DNA of 64,000 nt from Alentia gelatinosa. Its lineage: Eukaryota; Annelida; Polychaeta; Phyllodocida; Polynoidae. The notes beneath the pieces are model-generated. The model saw only the letters and a list, made by a program, of their open reading frames with translations, did no database searches and was not told where the DNA came from. The stretch lies in the NCBI GenBank assembly GCA_950022655.1, contig OX465583.1:13167298-13231297 (forward strand). Direction: 5' to 3'. The translations under genes and the position numbers were made by a program. This document shows, piece by piece, positions 34,614-46,910 of the stretch; within the stretch, counting starts at the first letter, position 1; each line of letters begins with the position of its first letter.

Positions 34614-34752
34614 TGCAGATAAACAGTTGAGAGCAATAGAGTGTGCCCATGAATAGTGCAAGGCTTTAGTCAGGTCATCTTGTCTGATTTTGAATAGAAT
34701 TATTGTTGTCCATCATCATCATCATCATTTGTATAGGCGTTTAGACTGCACT

Positions 34753-36156
<1,404 letters not shown>

Positions 36157-36174
36157 CTACTGACCAGACCTCCG

Positions 36175-36182
36175 CTTATATA
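36175..36182 (-). promoter_or_regulatory. TATA box of beta-tubulin
   Basis: TATATAAG on the minus strand, about 85 bp before the start codon. This fits a transcription start near 36145-36155 and a short 5' leader. Confidence 0.65.
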
Positions 36183-36249
36183 CAGCTCTCTACTCAGTGG
36201 TAACTATAAACAAAGCCGTAGCTACTCTCTCACGGGTTCCTATACAGAA

Positions 36250-37168
36250 TGTGAGGGTAAGGCAATGAGAAAACTGTTTCACAGTACTCAAGAGAAGAAT
36301 TTCAAGCAATACGGAACTGGGACAAATTATCAAATCTAATCCACTATATCATGAGATATGGGTCGTTAATGAATAGATATAAAAGCAAACTAAGCATCAG
36401 AACATCTATGATATATATTTTAAAAACCATTTCCATTTCTTTACGTGTAAAATATTTTGATTTCCTGACAATGGAGTCATCATTTTCTTTATTATATCGC
36501 AATGATTCATACTACCACCTTTACTCAAAAAAAAACTTTCTCCGAATGAAAATCATCCAAGAAAGATTAGAATCCTGAAATCTTTGTCAATTTAATTACA
36601 TAGTGTTTTGTACGTACTTCTTGTACAGACTGATTAGCAAAGCCCTGATAAATTTGCAATACGCTCTAATACCATTCAAATGTATTTAGGTGTGGTAATT
36701 CATCTCGTCTACAATAATTGCCTGACTTATGTATATTTCTTCGTCAGGAATTGTTAGTCAATCATTACCTTTTCTTCGCCAGTTCAGAAAATACCATTTG
36801 AAATTACAATTTTTCTCACATTGGAGAGTACCGGTATATAAATGCTTAATAGAATGAGTTGGGATTCTGAACAAAATATTTTGTAGGTTTGGTTTTAATT
36901 CATGTGCTTTATTTGTGTCATTTTAACGGTTTTTTATGTCAAGCGAAACTCTATTTCTCCTGGCCTGTTGTGCCCAGTTCCATGGTCAGTTTTTGGCGGA
37001 CTGCGTGTTGGAGCGTGCCAGGATTAGTCAGGCCGTAGTGCAGAAAGTGATTCTTGTCACATGACGGCATACGCGGGGGAAATATGTACACAGCTGATAG
37101 AAGCTTAAATGTCAAGCGGAAAGAGCAGCTAACCCATGCGTCCATCTACAAAATATATACACAATATT
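36250..37168. other. Intronic sequence upstream of beta-tubulin, nothing else recognised
   Basis: AT-rich. A D2 hairpin half copy starts at 37169. Confidence 0.4.
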
Positions 37169-37299
37169 GACTGGTTTCAGATACAAGCGGCCGCATACGA
37201 TGATAATTTTACCAAGTGATGAAATAACCCTTTAGTCTGGTTGTATTTACCTCCCCGATCTCTCAGTTTTCTGTGGTAATAGGACGTAGATGTGTTATC

Positions 37300-37660
37300 A
37301 TCAAAACATGCTATTATATGTAAATGGAATTACCTTTCTACTTCATGAAACCATGAGTATGATGATGAAAAATGAAACTATAAACATTTAGGAATGTAAT
37401 TTAAGAAACACGAAAAACTAATCAAGTACAACACATGTATATATATAATTGTGATGCAAAATATTATTAAACCAATAATTGTTTTTTTTATCAAGACATG
37501 CTATTATATGTAATATGAAATCACGTTTCTACCTCATGAAATCATGAATATACCATGAAAAATGAAACTATAGACATCTAGGAATGTAATTTAGGAAACA
37601 CAAAGAACTAATCAAGTATAACACATGTGTATATGATTATGAAGCAGAATAGTCTTATTC
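37300..37660. repeat. 190-bp tandem duplication
   Basis: CATGCTATTATATGTAA begins at 37307 and again at 37497. Both copies continue AATGAAACTATA.ACAT.TAGGAATGTAATTTA and ACTAATCAAGTA. The second copy has many substitutions. Confidence 0.65.
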
Positions 37661-37854
37661 GTTGGCCTAAATGAACCGGCACCCTCCCTCACGTATGGCT
37701 AAGCCTATAGTGGACGTAAGGGTGTTTCCCTATGCTTCTGATTGTATACGAATGAAGGAGTGTAATATTAGCCAGCACGCTAAGTTAGATTATTAGCTTA
37801 AAGAAAGGTATATTTCTTGTGTCAAATGTAGATCATGCTAGATTATAGGGGAAA

Positions 37855-38070
37855 CCCATGAAAGTTTAGGGTCTGAGCCCGTATCCCATCGAGTTTGAAT
37901 CACATAATTATTCACAAGGCGACGACGCGTGAATTGCTATGTGATTCAAACTTGAATGGGCTAACATTTGTGACATTATCCCCCATTGGATATTTTCCCT
38001 AAATATCTAATGGGCGTTAGATACGAGTTCCCAATGTTAAGTCTATGGAGAAAAAATATCTGGGGTGAGA
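37855..38070. mobile_element. Inverted-repeat element of the TTAACATTGGGA group
   Basis: GTATCCCATCGAGTTTGAAT near 37890 and its inverted counterpart (GTGATTCAAACTTGAATGGG near 37950), with GTTCCCAATGTTAAGTCTAT at the right. Related pieces are at 7258-7500. Confidence 0.5.
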
Positions 38071-38498
38071 TAATATATTGTTCTCGTACTTTGTGTGACT
38101 CCGAGAGGTTTCCGTTCCGAACTACATCTCAGTGAGATAATAATAATAAGTAGGAGTACAAATATGGTGTTGGAATTAAAGGTAGTCAAATGCACAACCT
38201 GTACAGGTTGAACGGGTCAAACTTTTACACATCTTGAGTATCGTAATTGGGGGATTATTCTCGGACGATATTGGGATATTGTCAGTGTACGTCCACCTGA
38301 ATGTCCGAGTTATAATTATTACATGATGACTGGCATTCTGAGTTACTATATATCACTACTGCGCTCACATTTTTTTTTTTTTTTTTTTATTCAGAAAAAT
38401 GGGTTGACCGTTGACCAAGTTATGTATGATTTCTTGTTGCACATATAGAAGACTCTTTCATGTATTTATGGATGTACCTGGTATACATAGACAATAAT

Positions 38499-38626
38499 CG
38501 ATGGTTTTGTGGACAGGCGGCCGTAAACCACGAGAGGTTGACGCGTGGTAATACACGAGCGCTAGCGAGTGTATTACGACGTCAACCTCGAGTGGTTTAC
38601 AGAGCCGTCTGTCCACAAAACCATCG
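38499..38626. mobile_element. Hairpin element D1, complete copy
   Basis: CGATGGTTTTGTGGACAGGC on the left and GTCTGTCCACAAAACCATCG on the right are nearly perfect inverted copies, with GAGGTTGACGCGTGGTAATA and its mirror inside. Flanking sequence to 38890 (TTGCTCTATAGCACAAAGG) is shared with 22820-22990. Confidence 0.7.
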
Positions 38627-39213
38627 TTTGTTGTATTTATTATCCATATTCTCCAATAAATTAAACCCAGTTATTGCCATATTAAAAGGTACAACAATAG
38701 GACTATTTCTTTGCTCTATAGCACAAAGGGACTATTTTTCCCGTATACCATGGTTTTGAGGCCGTATACCACAGGTCTGAATCCGTATACCACAGTTATG
38801 GTATCTGACAGGTTTTATACAATGGGTAGTGGTTTACTGAGTCCCCATACATTTTCAATGGGGGCTTTGTATACGATGGATAATAAATATACATGTACAA
38901 ACATGCATATCAATATCATTGTTCCGTTCAACAGTTGTGTTTGAAGGGAGAAGCAGTTTGTCACCGAGATAAATTTTTAACAGTTTTATTTACAGACGTA
39001 TACATTTCAAATGCATGCACATGTGTTCTTCCAACGTATCCGTCACTTTGCATCGTAGTACAATAGTCCATCAGTTCCATATCAGTACATAATGGACTAC
39101 CTCGAAAAACACTCCCCTACCTTCCAACCCACTTGTTTGTAGAGTTAGTAGTTATTTAATAGTAAGAAGTAAAATATGATAAATGATATAATTTCCATAG
39201 TTATAAAATACAA

Positions 39214-39405
39214 GGGGGCCATCCATAAAGTATGTACGCAGAATATCTGAAATGTTTGACCCCCCCCCCCCCCACCCCCTCTCCTCATTTTGTACGCAAT
39301 AGAACAAAGAAGGAGCATACGCAAAATTTCTGAAATTTTTGACCCCCCCCCCCCCCCCCTCCACCTCACCCCGACTCAGTGCGTACGTACTTTATGGATG
39401 GCCCC
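39214..39405. mobile_element. MITE with CCATCCATAAAGTA ends
   Basis: GGGGGCCATCCATAAAGTAT and, inverted, GGGGCCATCCATAAAGTACG form the ends. CAA flanks both sides. The interior carries two poly-C runs after TTTGAC and two GTACGCA words. Such ends with TTTGACCCCC are a widespread animal MITE type. ORFs on the minus strand are glycine-rich artefacts of the C runs. Confidence 0.65.
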
Positions 39406-39918
39406 AAGGTAATATTAGAAATCAGTATATATGATCAAAGGCGGATGCTAAGTGGAGTAGTAAATGCAGGAAATGGGCCAAGTTACCATTGGTGTTTTTA
39501 TTAGGATTAGTATCATACGCAGCAGGTTATGAAGCTAGCTATATATATGACGCTGGGTTCCTGCACCCTTCTAACCAAGCCTAATGGTGGGGTGGGTGCG
39601 GGGATAGCGAAGGAACCCAGCATGGCTGTCGAAAGGCGAACTGCCAGACATTTATTTCTTATAAGTCTTTATTGCTTTCGATATTTCACTCTCGCTCTTC
39701 CAGGCAAGACAGTCCCACAATCGTCTCAGATCTTAGTTATGATACATACAGTGATGTTTTCAATGATGTTGATATAACAGAAGATACAAAAGTTGCACAT
39801 CACAAAATTACTATTGCCAACAATGACTTAAAAGCATATCGGACAATTTGGCTTTGAAATTAAAACCTATGTTACTTTCATGAAAGTTGGATATGATGAT
39901 GTCTAGGTGTTCTAGAAT

Positions 39919-40138
<220 letters not shown>

Positions 40139-40393
40139 ATTTATCCTAGAAACTGAGGTCACCGTTAAATAAATAAAACCCATGTCATTTTCTTCAAACT
40201 TTCACAGAATATTATAATAATGTAGTATACTACACATTTAAGTTTTTAAAATCATCGAATTTGGCATTAGAACGAATCACAAGGATCCAGTTTTTACTTA
40301 TGATTAACAATATCTTAAAATCAATAGGTGGCGCCACTGTGAATTGTCCCCTATACATTTAACATGACAAATAAAGATCTGGATGTGTTTTAA

Positions 40394-40565
40394 CTCTTTC
40401 AGTCCGAGCAATGCCTGGAGGCATTCCCACCCAGGGGCCGAGCAATGCCTCCAGGCATTGTTTATATGTCACCATCACAAACGTTATGTTTTATGAGAAA
40501 TAATAAATAGATTTACACTATTTTTTCATAACAAATAAAAAATACTATGTTCAGAAATATACTCT
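40394..40565. mobile_element. piggyBac-type MITE fragment
   Basis: TTAA at 40390-40393 is followed by CTCTTTCAGTCCGAGCAATG, then the paired hairpins AATGCCTGGAGGCATT and AATGCCTCCAGGCATT as in 26062-26391. The far end was not located. Confidence 0.45.
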
Positions 40566-41760
40566 GTGGGTATTCGATTAGTAACTATAGTAACCTATAT
40601 ATACCAGGTTACTAAGTGACAAACATACGACAAACAGACGCCATTGTGCCGATAGTCTCGTCCCCTTGGGGTTTATAGCAGTATCCTACCTCGTCCTATA
40701 GTGTGCACGCTCCCCATTCAGGTTCGGACAGAAAGAGGTAAGCTGCAGACACACCGTATCCTATGAATATCGTGAACATATCTATGTTTTTAGCCATTGT
40801 AAAAAAAAAACCCGCAGGAGACTATGTTCCAGATTCTACCATGAAATCGTAGCTGATACTACAACCTCGCCCGTTTCGATTTTGGCATATTTGTGGTTAT
40901 TTCTGTCGTTGGTAATCAATGAAGAATTACAAAAGATCAATCCCTGACCTTCCTGAAGGTTAAATGTGGACATTACCATAGCACCCAACCTTATTTTGGA
41001 TCATTTCCAGTGCCTTGTAGCACACATTTAACCAGGTCCCGAATCGATATTACGCTATATGGGTATGCAGCCCCATGCAGGTGTGACAAGCTTGAGGCAC
41101 ACCGAGTGAGAAACGCGGCGATTTCCAGAATTTCCAACACAAATATTTCATAATTCATGGAAACCGCTGCGTTTCTCGCTTGGTGTGTCACTGGCCTGAA
41201 GCTGGTGACACCTAGCGGGAAACGTCAGCGATCTCCATAATCGCCAACAGAAAATGGCGTGTCTGTGAGATAGTATTTCATAGTAATATCTCTCACCGAT
41301 AATCTAGCATCTCAGAAGCAATAATCAGGTGGAATATGAAATAATAGCTCACATACACGTCATTTTATGGTAGCAATTCTGGAAATCACTACGTTTTTCA
41401 CTTGGTGTGTCTTAGGCTTTAGAGTTATCGTGTTTAGCAATTGTGCTATGTCTGATAGATTTGATCAGTGCTGTATAAGGTCCATAACTATTGTGTTATG
41501 GAGGCAGCCATCTTGCTCCCTGCTAAACAAAACACTAGGTGGTGTTTCCAGTTATCAATGGATTTTATTGAAGATATTTCATTGGGTTTGCCATAGAAGG
41601 GTTTTAGCCTCGTCTCATGATTATCCATTGATTATGACAACAGAAAAAAGTAGTTGTCCCCTGACTACAGTGACGCTATCTTACAATTTCCTGGCGGATG
41701 ATGGCGGAACAAGCAATCACTCCAAGCCTTACATAGTATCATATTCTGTTGAATAACTCG
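40566..41760. other. Intronic sequence with one local inverted repeat
   Basis: CTTGAGGCACACCGAGTGAG with AACGCGGCGATTTCCAGAA near 41090-41130 recurs inverted with CGCTTGGTGTGTCACTGG near 41175 and again near 41395. It is probably a degenerate inverted-repeat element. The ORF 41367-41756 has no domain. Confidence 0.4.
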
Positions 41761-41779
41761 TTTATTTTCCTCATTTCAG

Positions 41780-42175
41780 ATGGACTTTAAAGAACACACG
41801 ATGGGTCAAGGGAAGTTAATGGTGGAAGGAAATAAAGAGGCATCATCCAACACGCAAACCACGGAAATCGTACACAAAGTTTACTGCTTCCCATTCTTCT
41901 CAATGATGCTTTCCCTAAACCAGACCCATATAGACTACTTCAGTCTAGACGTGGAGGGCCTGGAATTGGACATTTTGAAGACTATTCCTTTTGACAAGTT
42001 AGACATTTCGATATTCACCGTGGAATACGTGCACGGGGCGGGCGGGGAGGCTGCCTACACGGATTTCATGAAGACCAAAGGCTACCATGTCCATTCCCGA
42101 ATCCGATTCTTCAAGCCAGCAATCTACTTCGGTGCTAACGATTTAGTCTTTGTAAAAGATGGTTACCAGCCGTAA
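41780..42175 (+). CDS. FkbM-like methyltransferase gene, terminal exon
   Basis: The exon starts after the acceptor CCTCATTTCAG and ends at the stop codon TAA (42173-42175). It encodes 131 residues. Motifs are SLNQTHIDYFSLDVEGLELD, the DVEGxE signature of FkbM methyltransferases, then LKTIPFDKLDI, FTVEYVHG and FVKDGYQP at the end. It continues directly from the 26566-26760 exon: both junctions are phase 0 and the joined order fits the family's fold. The segment after the junction, about 45 residues rich in K, E and T, is the variable linker of the family. Cellular role unknown. The missing 5' part probably encodes a membrane anchor. Confidence 0.88.
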   Translation: MDFKEHTMGQGKLMVEGNKEASSNTQTTEIVHKVYCFPFFSMMLSLNQTHIDYFSLDVEGLELDILKTIPFDKLDISIFTVEYVHGAGGEAAYTDFMKTKGYHVHSRIRFFKPAIYFGANDLVFVKDGYQP

Positions 42176-42519
42176 TAACAGGCTTCATTTTGTTAGCGGC
42201 ATTCTAATGCAATTTTTGTACACGCTAGTCTTGGGCTTTAATTAATTGACCACCAAAGCAATAGTCTTGTGAATTTTATACGATAGATTTATCACTTGGT
42301 GTTAGGTGGTGAACGAACTTCATCCATTGTTTCTATTGGTTTCAGATCAGTCAAAGTTGTATTATCATCACGTTCCTTGCCTTTCTGTATTGAGTTCTAA
42401 ACTCGTTCACTAATATCCACACATTATCAGTACCGGAAGAAAGGCAACTATTCTTTTAAAATGGGTTTATTTTTTGCACAAGTCTTAAACCTTTGGCAAT
42501 TAAGAACTGGTGTAGGGTA
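42176..42519 (+). other. Presumed 3' UTR and downstream of FkbM-like gene
   Basis: No canonical AATAAA is seen soon after the stop codon. No other gene. Confidence 0.35.
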
Positions 42520-42830
42520 TTATTATATATATATACCTTTGGCCGTATGACCTACACATACTGCCCGCTGCTACCCATGATGTATATATTACCGTACGTC
42601 ACACTGTGACGTACGGGGTGTGACATCACGTGACCAGCTAGAATTTCGCCACTTTTAGGTATATGACAACGGGCTCACTCTCTTAGTACGTCAAAATACT
42701 TGGTAAAATTATTGATTAGATATAGCCCTCTACCTGCGGCATCGGGATGTATCTGATCAATAATTTCACCGCGCATTTTTGACATACGAAGATGGTAAGC
42801 CAGTTTTCGTATAATACTCCTTTACTTTTG
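42520..42830. mobile_element. Foldback MITE family A, copy
   Basis: TATACCTTTGGCCGTATGAC at the left, CACACTGTGACGTACGGGG, CTCTTAGTACGTCAAAATAC and its inverse near 42770-42790. Confidence 0.6.
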
Positions 42831-43224
42831 TTGGAACTGAGACTTGGGCTGTTATAATGTTCCATGAACATGTGCATTGTCCTAATGGGAAGATCCCTAC
42901 TCAGAGATCGAGTGAAAGTATATATTTTTTACGACTGTTTACTTTAATTTCTATTATTAATCAATATTATCTTGTTGGACATGTTCATCCTATTATTTCT
43001 AGCTTTTGCTTGCCGTTGCACATACGAAGGTGTGAGTTTAAGGCACTGTACTTACAATAATGTGTTTCTAGGGTTTCTTCGACATCGTATGCTAAGACAT
43101 ATCTCCACTGTACCTTTAGAAAGCACAGAATGTAAGCCATTAACCGTTGTCGGCATCACAATTACTTTATTGAGAAGCCAGTTTGATATTTTTTTTAAAG
43201 TATTGAGTATTCATTGACATGAGA

Positions 43225-43530
43225 TGCCAGAATAAAGAAGAAACCAACAAGTTTTGGTCAAAGTCGTCATTCTCCTTGAGTTTGATGCGAAGTGATATGA
43301 ACAAGGCAAAGCCGAGTGAATATCACATAGCATTCAAGCAAGTTGCAGAACAACGACTTTGGCCAAAACGAGCTGCTTTCTGTATTTATCTCACCCCTAT
43401 ACACACTTAAAGAATGGACGTTGCACAGGATATAAACCATGGAGAACGGACTGCAATACTCGTAGGGGCATGGAGAACGAGTTACTAATGTTCAGCCAAT
43501 GGGACAAAAATACGAGGGGTGAGATAAAGA
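43225..43530 (-). mobile_element. ATCTCACCCC repeat, copy
   Basis: Inverse relative of the insert inside 18248-18560: AAGAAGAAACCAACAAG at the left, GGCAAAGCCGAGTGAATATC, TTATCTCACCCCTATACACA and GGGGTGAGATAAAGAA at the right. Confidence 0.55.
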
Positions 43531-44024
43531 AGCGTTCACAATTTTGTTCTTAATTTATGCAGGTAAAATTTGACTATTGTGTGAAGGTTACATCCTTTAG
43601 GGATCCATATAGTTTCCGTACCATAAAAGAAGTATTTATATTTAATCAGGAATATATGGTATAACATTCATAGTTTTTCCATTCACTATAGCCAGGAATA
43701 AATCAAAATTGACAGAAATGAGTGTTCTATATCTACCGTATTATGAGTGGACAGTGGTTTCTAACAAATACATAACTAAAGAACTATGAGTGTGAGTATG
43801 GATGATCAGTATTGTGAAGTACAGACTTAGTAAGTCATAGGCTCACAATGCTTTGTACTCAGTACAAAAAAATACAGTGTAGGATATTTGACCAAAATCA
43901 TGCCAAACTCCTGTGACCAATCAATATACATGTAATATGTTGTGTGTATCCAACCCATTGTAGGCTTTCAGACATGACACAGAACGACCCGACGCGATCC
44001 GTCGTGAACCCTAAATCGTGTCTA

Positions 44025-44258
44025 TCAGTGTGCTCGAGGCGTATGCAGTTCAGCCCTTATAAGGAATGCAGTGGGATCATCAATTTTCATCTTGTCGGGA
44101 AAGGCAGAATCATCTTCATCATTGGATGTATGAACTTGTCGCGTCGGGTTGTGCATTGTAGCGTAGATTGAGGAGTTATTGAGACAGAGACTGGTGTTAG
44201 GAGTCGTGACTTGTGATATGTAGTCTAGGGCAGCCACTCCCCAGGTCTCCGGACGAGG
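44025..44258 (-). pseudogene. Duplicated exon-like segment, copy 1 (frameshifted)
   Basis: The minus-strand frame reads ALDYISQVTTPNTSLCLNNS, then IYATMHNPTRQVHTSNDEDD and DPTAFLIRAELHT. A copy more than 90% identical lies at 44501-44735. Relative to that copy one base is missing near 44040, after AELHT, and the frame closes. The composition looks like the cytoplasmic tail of a receptor, but no family was recognised. Both may be fragments of a gene outside the window. Confidence 0.45.
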
Positions 44259-44500
44259 CCTTGGGGGATTCTCGTTGTGTTAAACCAGGACCTCAGAAGC
44301 AGGTTACTCTTTTTTTGTAAGATTGGACGGAAAAATGAAAAGAAATAAAAAAAAAGTGTAAACAAAAATTTAGTTCTTGTTTGAAGTCTGAAATCAATGC
44401 GCCATGTTAAAGTGCAATAGCCGAGTCAGTAGCAAGACCGATGGTGTTATAGACTTTATTATTATATACCTATAGCCATGTGACCTACATATATCCTGTT

Positions 44501-44735
44501 TATCAGTGTGCTCGAGGCTGTATGCAGTTCAGCCCTTATAAGGAATGCAGTGGGATCTTCAATTTTTATCTTGTCGGGAGAGGCAGAATCATCTTCATCA
44601 TTGGATGTATGAACTTGTCGCGTCGGGTTGTGCATTGTAGCGTAGATTGAGGAGTTATTGAGACAGAGACTGGTGTTAGGAGTCGTGACTTGTGATATGT
44701 AGTCTAGGGCAGCCACTCCCCAGGTCTCTGGACGA
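44501..44735 (-). pseudogene. Duplicated exon-like segment, copy 2, flanked by MITE ends
   Basis: Nearly the same ~235 bp as 44025-44258, with the frame continuing AELHTASSTLIN. It sits directly between TATACCTATAGCCATGTGAC on its left and TATACCTATATCCGTATTAC on its right, both end sequences of family A, as if captured by that element. Not a complete gene. Confidence 0.45.
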
Positions 44736-44741
44736 CGGGAT

Positions 44742-45000
44742 TCTATATACCTATATCCGTATTACCTACACATACTGCCCACTGCTACCCATGACGTATG
44801 GGGTATATTATCACTTGACTAGCTAAAATCTTTAGGTATATCATAATACGAAAACTATATTAATGAAAACTGGCTGACTGTCGTGGTATATCAAAATATA
44901 TGCACAGGCCTTTGGCATCGGGATGTATCTGATTATTAATTTTACCGCGTATGTTTGACGTATGAAGAGAGTAAACCAGTTCCTGTATGTTATCCACTTG
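44742..45000. mobile_element. Foldback MITE family A, partial copy
   Basis: TATACCTATATCCGTATTAC, CATACTGCCCACTGCTACCC and an internal hairpin around GGCATCGGGATGTATCTGAT. Confidence 0.55.
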
Positions 45001-45173
45001 GTACAAAGTGTCCACATGGGCAGCATACACATACCCAGAGCATACAGATATGTTGTATGCTCCGGGTAGCAAAAGCTGGCAATTACAAAAAATGGTGCAT
45101 ATGAAAGAAGAGTGCGTACCTAAATGAACTTAACCCAACTTGTCAGGTAAAGGTGGATAATAGATACAATAGA

Positions 45174-45301
45174 GACTGGTTTCAGATAAAACCAGTTGTA
45201 TGCTCCTCAGAGTTGCCTCTGCGCAATATCCTGGCATGGGCTCAAATATCACTACGCGTCAAGTCCTCGGAGGATACGATCGCCTGTATCTGAAACCAGT
45301 C
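45174..45301. mobile_element. Hairpin element D2, copy 4
   Basis: GACTGGTTTCAGATAAAACC and CCTGTATCTGAAACCAGTC. Confidence 0.65.
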
Positions 45302-45604
45302 AATACTGTGTATATACTAAACAAGTAGCCCAAATTTCAGGTAGATCGCAGTTCCATATTGATAAATCATATTGTGTTATGTATCAATTGCGTTGGAAAA
45401 CCCAACTCACGAGATTCCTTTCTAAACATTATACAGGGGTGTAATTATATTAAACGAGCAAATTTTATCAAACCTTTTTGTATTATGCTCCAGATATTGA
45501 TTCAAAATCCTAACCCATGCATCTTCATATGAAAATATTTATTCTATTCACAATAACAAGACCTTCATTCTGAAATGTGTATACATACATGTACATACAA
45601 TATT

Positions 45605-45720
45605 GACTGGTTTCAGATACAAGCAGTCTTATGCTCCGATGAGTTGACGGGCAGTAATGCCAGGATATTGCGTATGGTAAATTCCGAGGAGCATACAACC
45701 GCTTTCATCTGAAACCAGTC
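45605..45720. mobile_element. Hairpin element D2, copy 5
   Basis: GACTGGTTTCAGATACAAGC and CTTTCATCTGAAACCAGTC. The trailing unit to about 45905 matches 17385-17590. Confidence 0.65.
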
Positions 45721-45953
45721 TATATTGTATTCATTATACACCTTTTCCTGACCATTGGCGTACTAATATTGATACATTTAGGCTCGCACTATTTTTCAGT
45801 AAGCAGTGTTTTTGCATATATGCTCGCTTTATCGAAACACGGAGCATACAACATATCTGTATGCTCCAGGTATAGTGATACATAATCCCTATGTGTTTTC
45901 TATTGACACTTTAATATTACTTTCACTGCACGAAAACCACCATTTTATATATA

Positions 45954-46627
45954 CAGTAAAACCCCGCTTAAGGGGTCACCCTCCGTTCCGGGCCAATTGT
46001 CCCCTTAAGCGGGGTGGCCCCTTAAGCGGGGTTTTCAGGATGCCAGTGGTTATACAATAGAGAATACCTACATAAATGAAGGAAATGATGGTTATTAGGT
46101 TAAAAGGTTTATTAATAAATAAGCAAATAAATATAAATTATACAATATAAATGAATAAAAATGAATATAAATGTACAAAAAATTTAAAATAAGTAGATAA
46201 AAGAGGTTGAAGATGGATATGCCTTCCTTGTGAAATTTGCTCCTTTTTACAACCCCGTTCAATGCCCCCCCCCCCCCCCCCCACCCCAACCCCCGAAGTC
46301 AGCAGCCCTATGACCGTGAGCCGTCGTGAGCCACCCAGAGCCGCGTCTGGTTGCGACAACTGTCTGTCCCGTACAAACGGGCACCATAAACTTGGAGTTT
46401 CAGTGTTTTTGATATGATGTCCCTCCAAACTGTCCCCTTAAGCGGGGTTTTTAAGCATTTATGTACCGAAAAACTGTCCCCTAAAGCGGGGTGTCCCCTT
46501 AAGCGGGGTGTCTCCTTAAGCAGGGTTACAATAAACTCTTAATAGAGGGAAAAATGTCCGTTCCGAGCAAATTAACCCCTTAAGCTGGGTGACACCTTAA
46601 GCGGGGTGTCCCGGAAGAGGGGTTTTA

Positions 46628-46630
<3 letters not shown>
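45954..46630. mobile_element. pogo/Tigger-like MITE with internal GC-rich repeats
   Basis: CAGTAAAACCCCGCTTAAGG on the left and GAGGGGTTTTACTG on the right, with TA on both sides. The word CCCCTTAAGCGGGGT, itself palindromic, occurs about eight times. A foreign A/T-rich piece with a C run (about 46040-46430) sits in the middle. No transposase. Confidence 0.7.

Positions 46631-46690
<60 letters not shown>
46631..46690. repeat. (TA)n microsatellite, left of retrotransposon
   Basis: Uninterrupted TA. It continues on the other side of the retrotransposon at 51549-51593, so it was probably one run before insertion. Confidence 0.9.
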
Positions 46691-46696
<6 letters not shown>

Positions 46697-46910
46697 GATC
46701 ATAAAGACTAGTCTTTATGGACATATAAAACAGTAGTTCAATAAAGTCTCACCAGGGGACCACGGCGTTCATGGACCAGGGACCAGCAACTCAGGAACCT
46801 GACACCAGAGGGCATCAGATACCAGACCATAAAAGGACGGGCAGGACCAAGGATCGACCTCACTCTACAGGGATCCGCCACCGCCGACCCACCACGCTTC
46901 AGATTTTTTT
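46691..46910 (+). repeat. Split direct repeat A1
   Basis: Identical to 51146-51365 except G at 46896 versus A at 51351. It carries a TATAAAA box (46724-46730), an AATAAA signal (46740-46745) and the palindrome ATAAAGACTAGTCTTTAT (46701-46718). It probably serves as promoter and leader. Confidence 0.9.
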
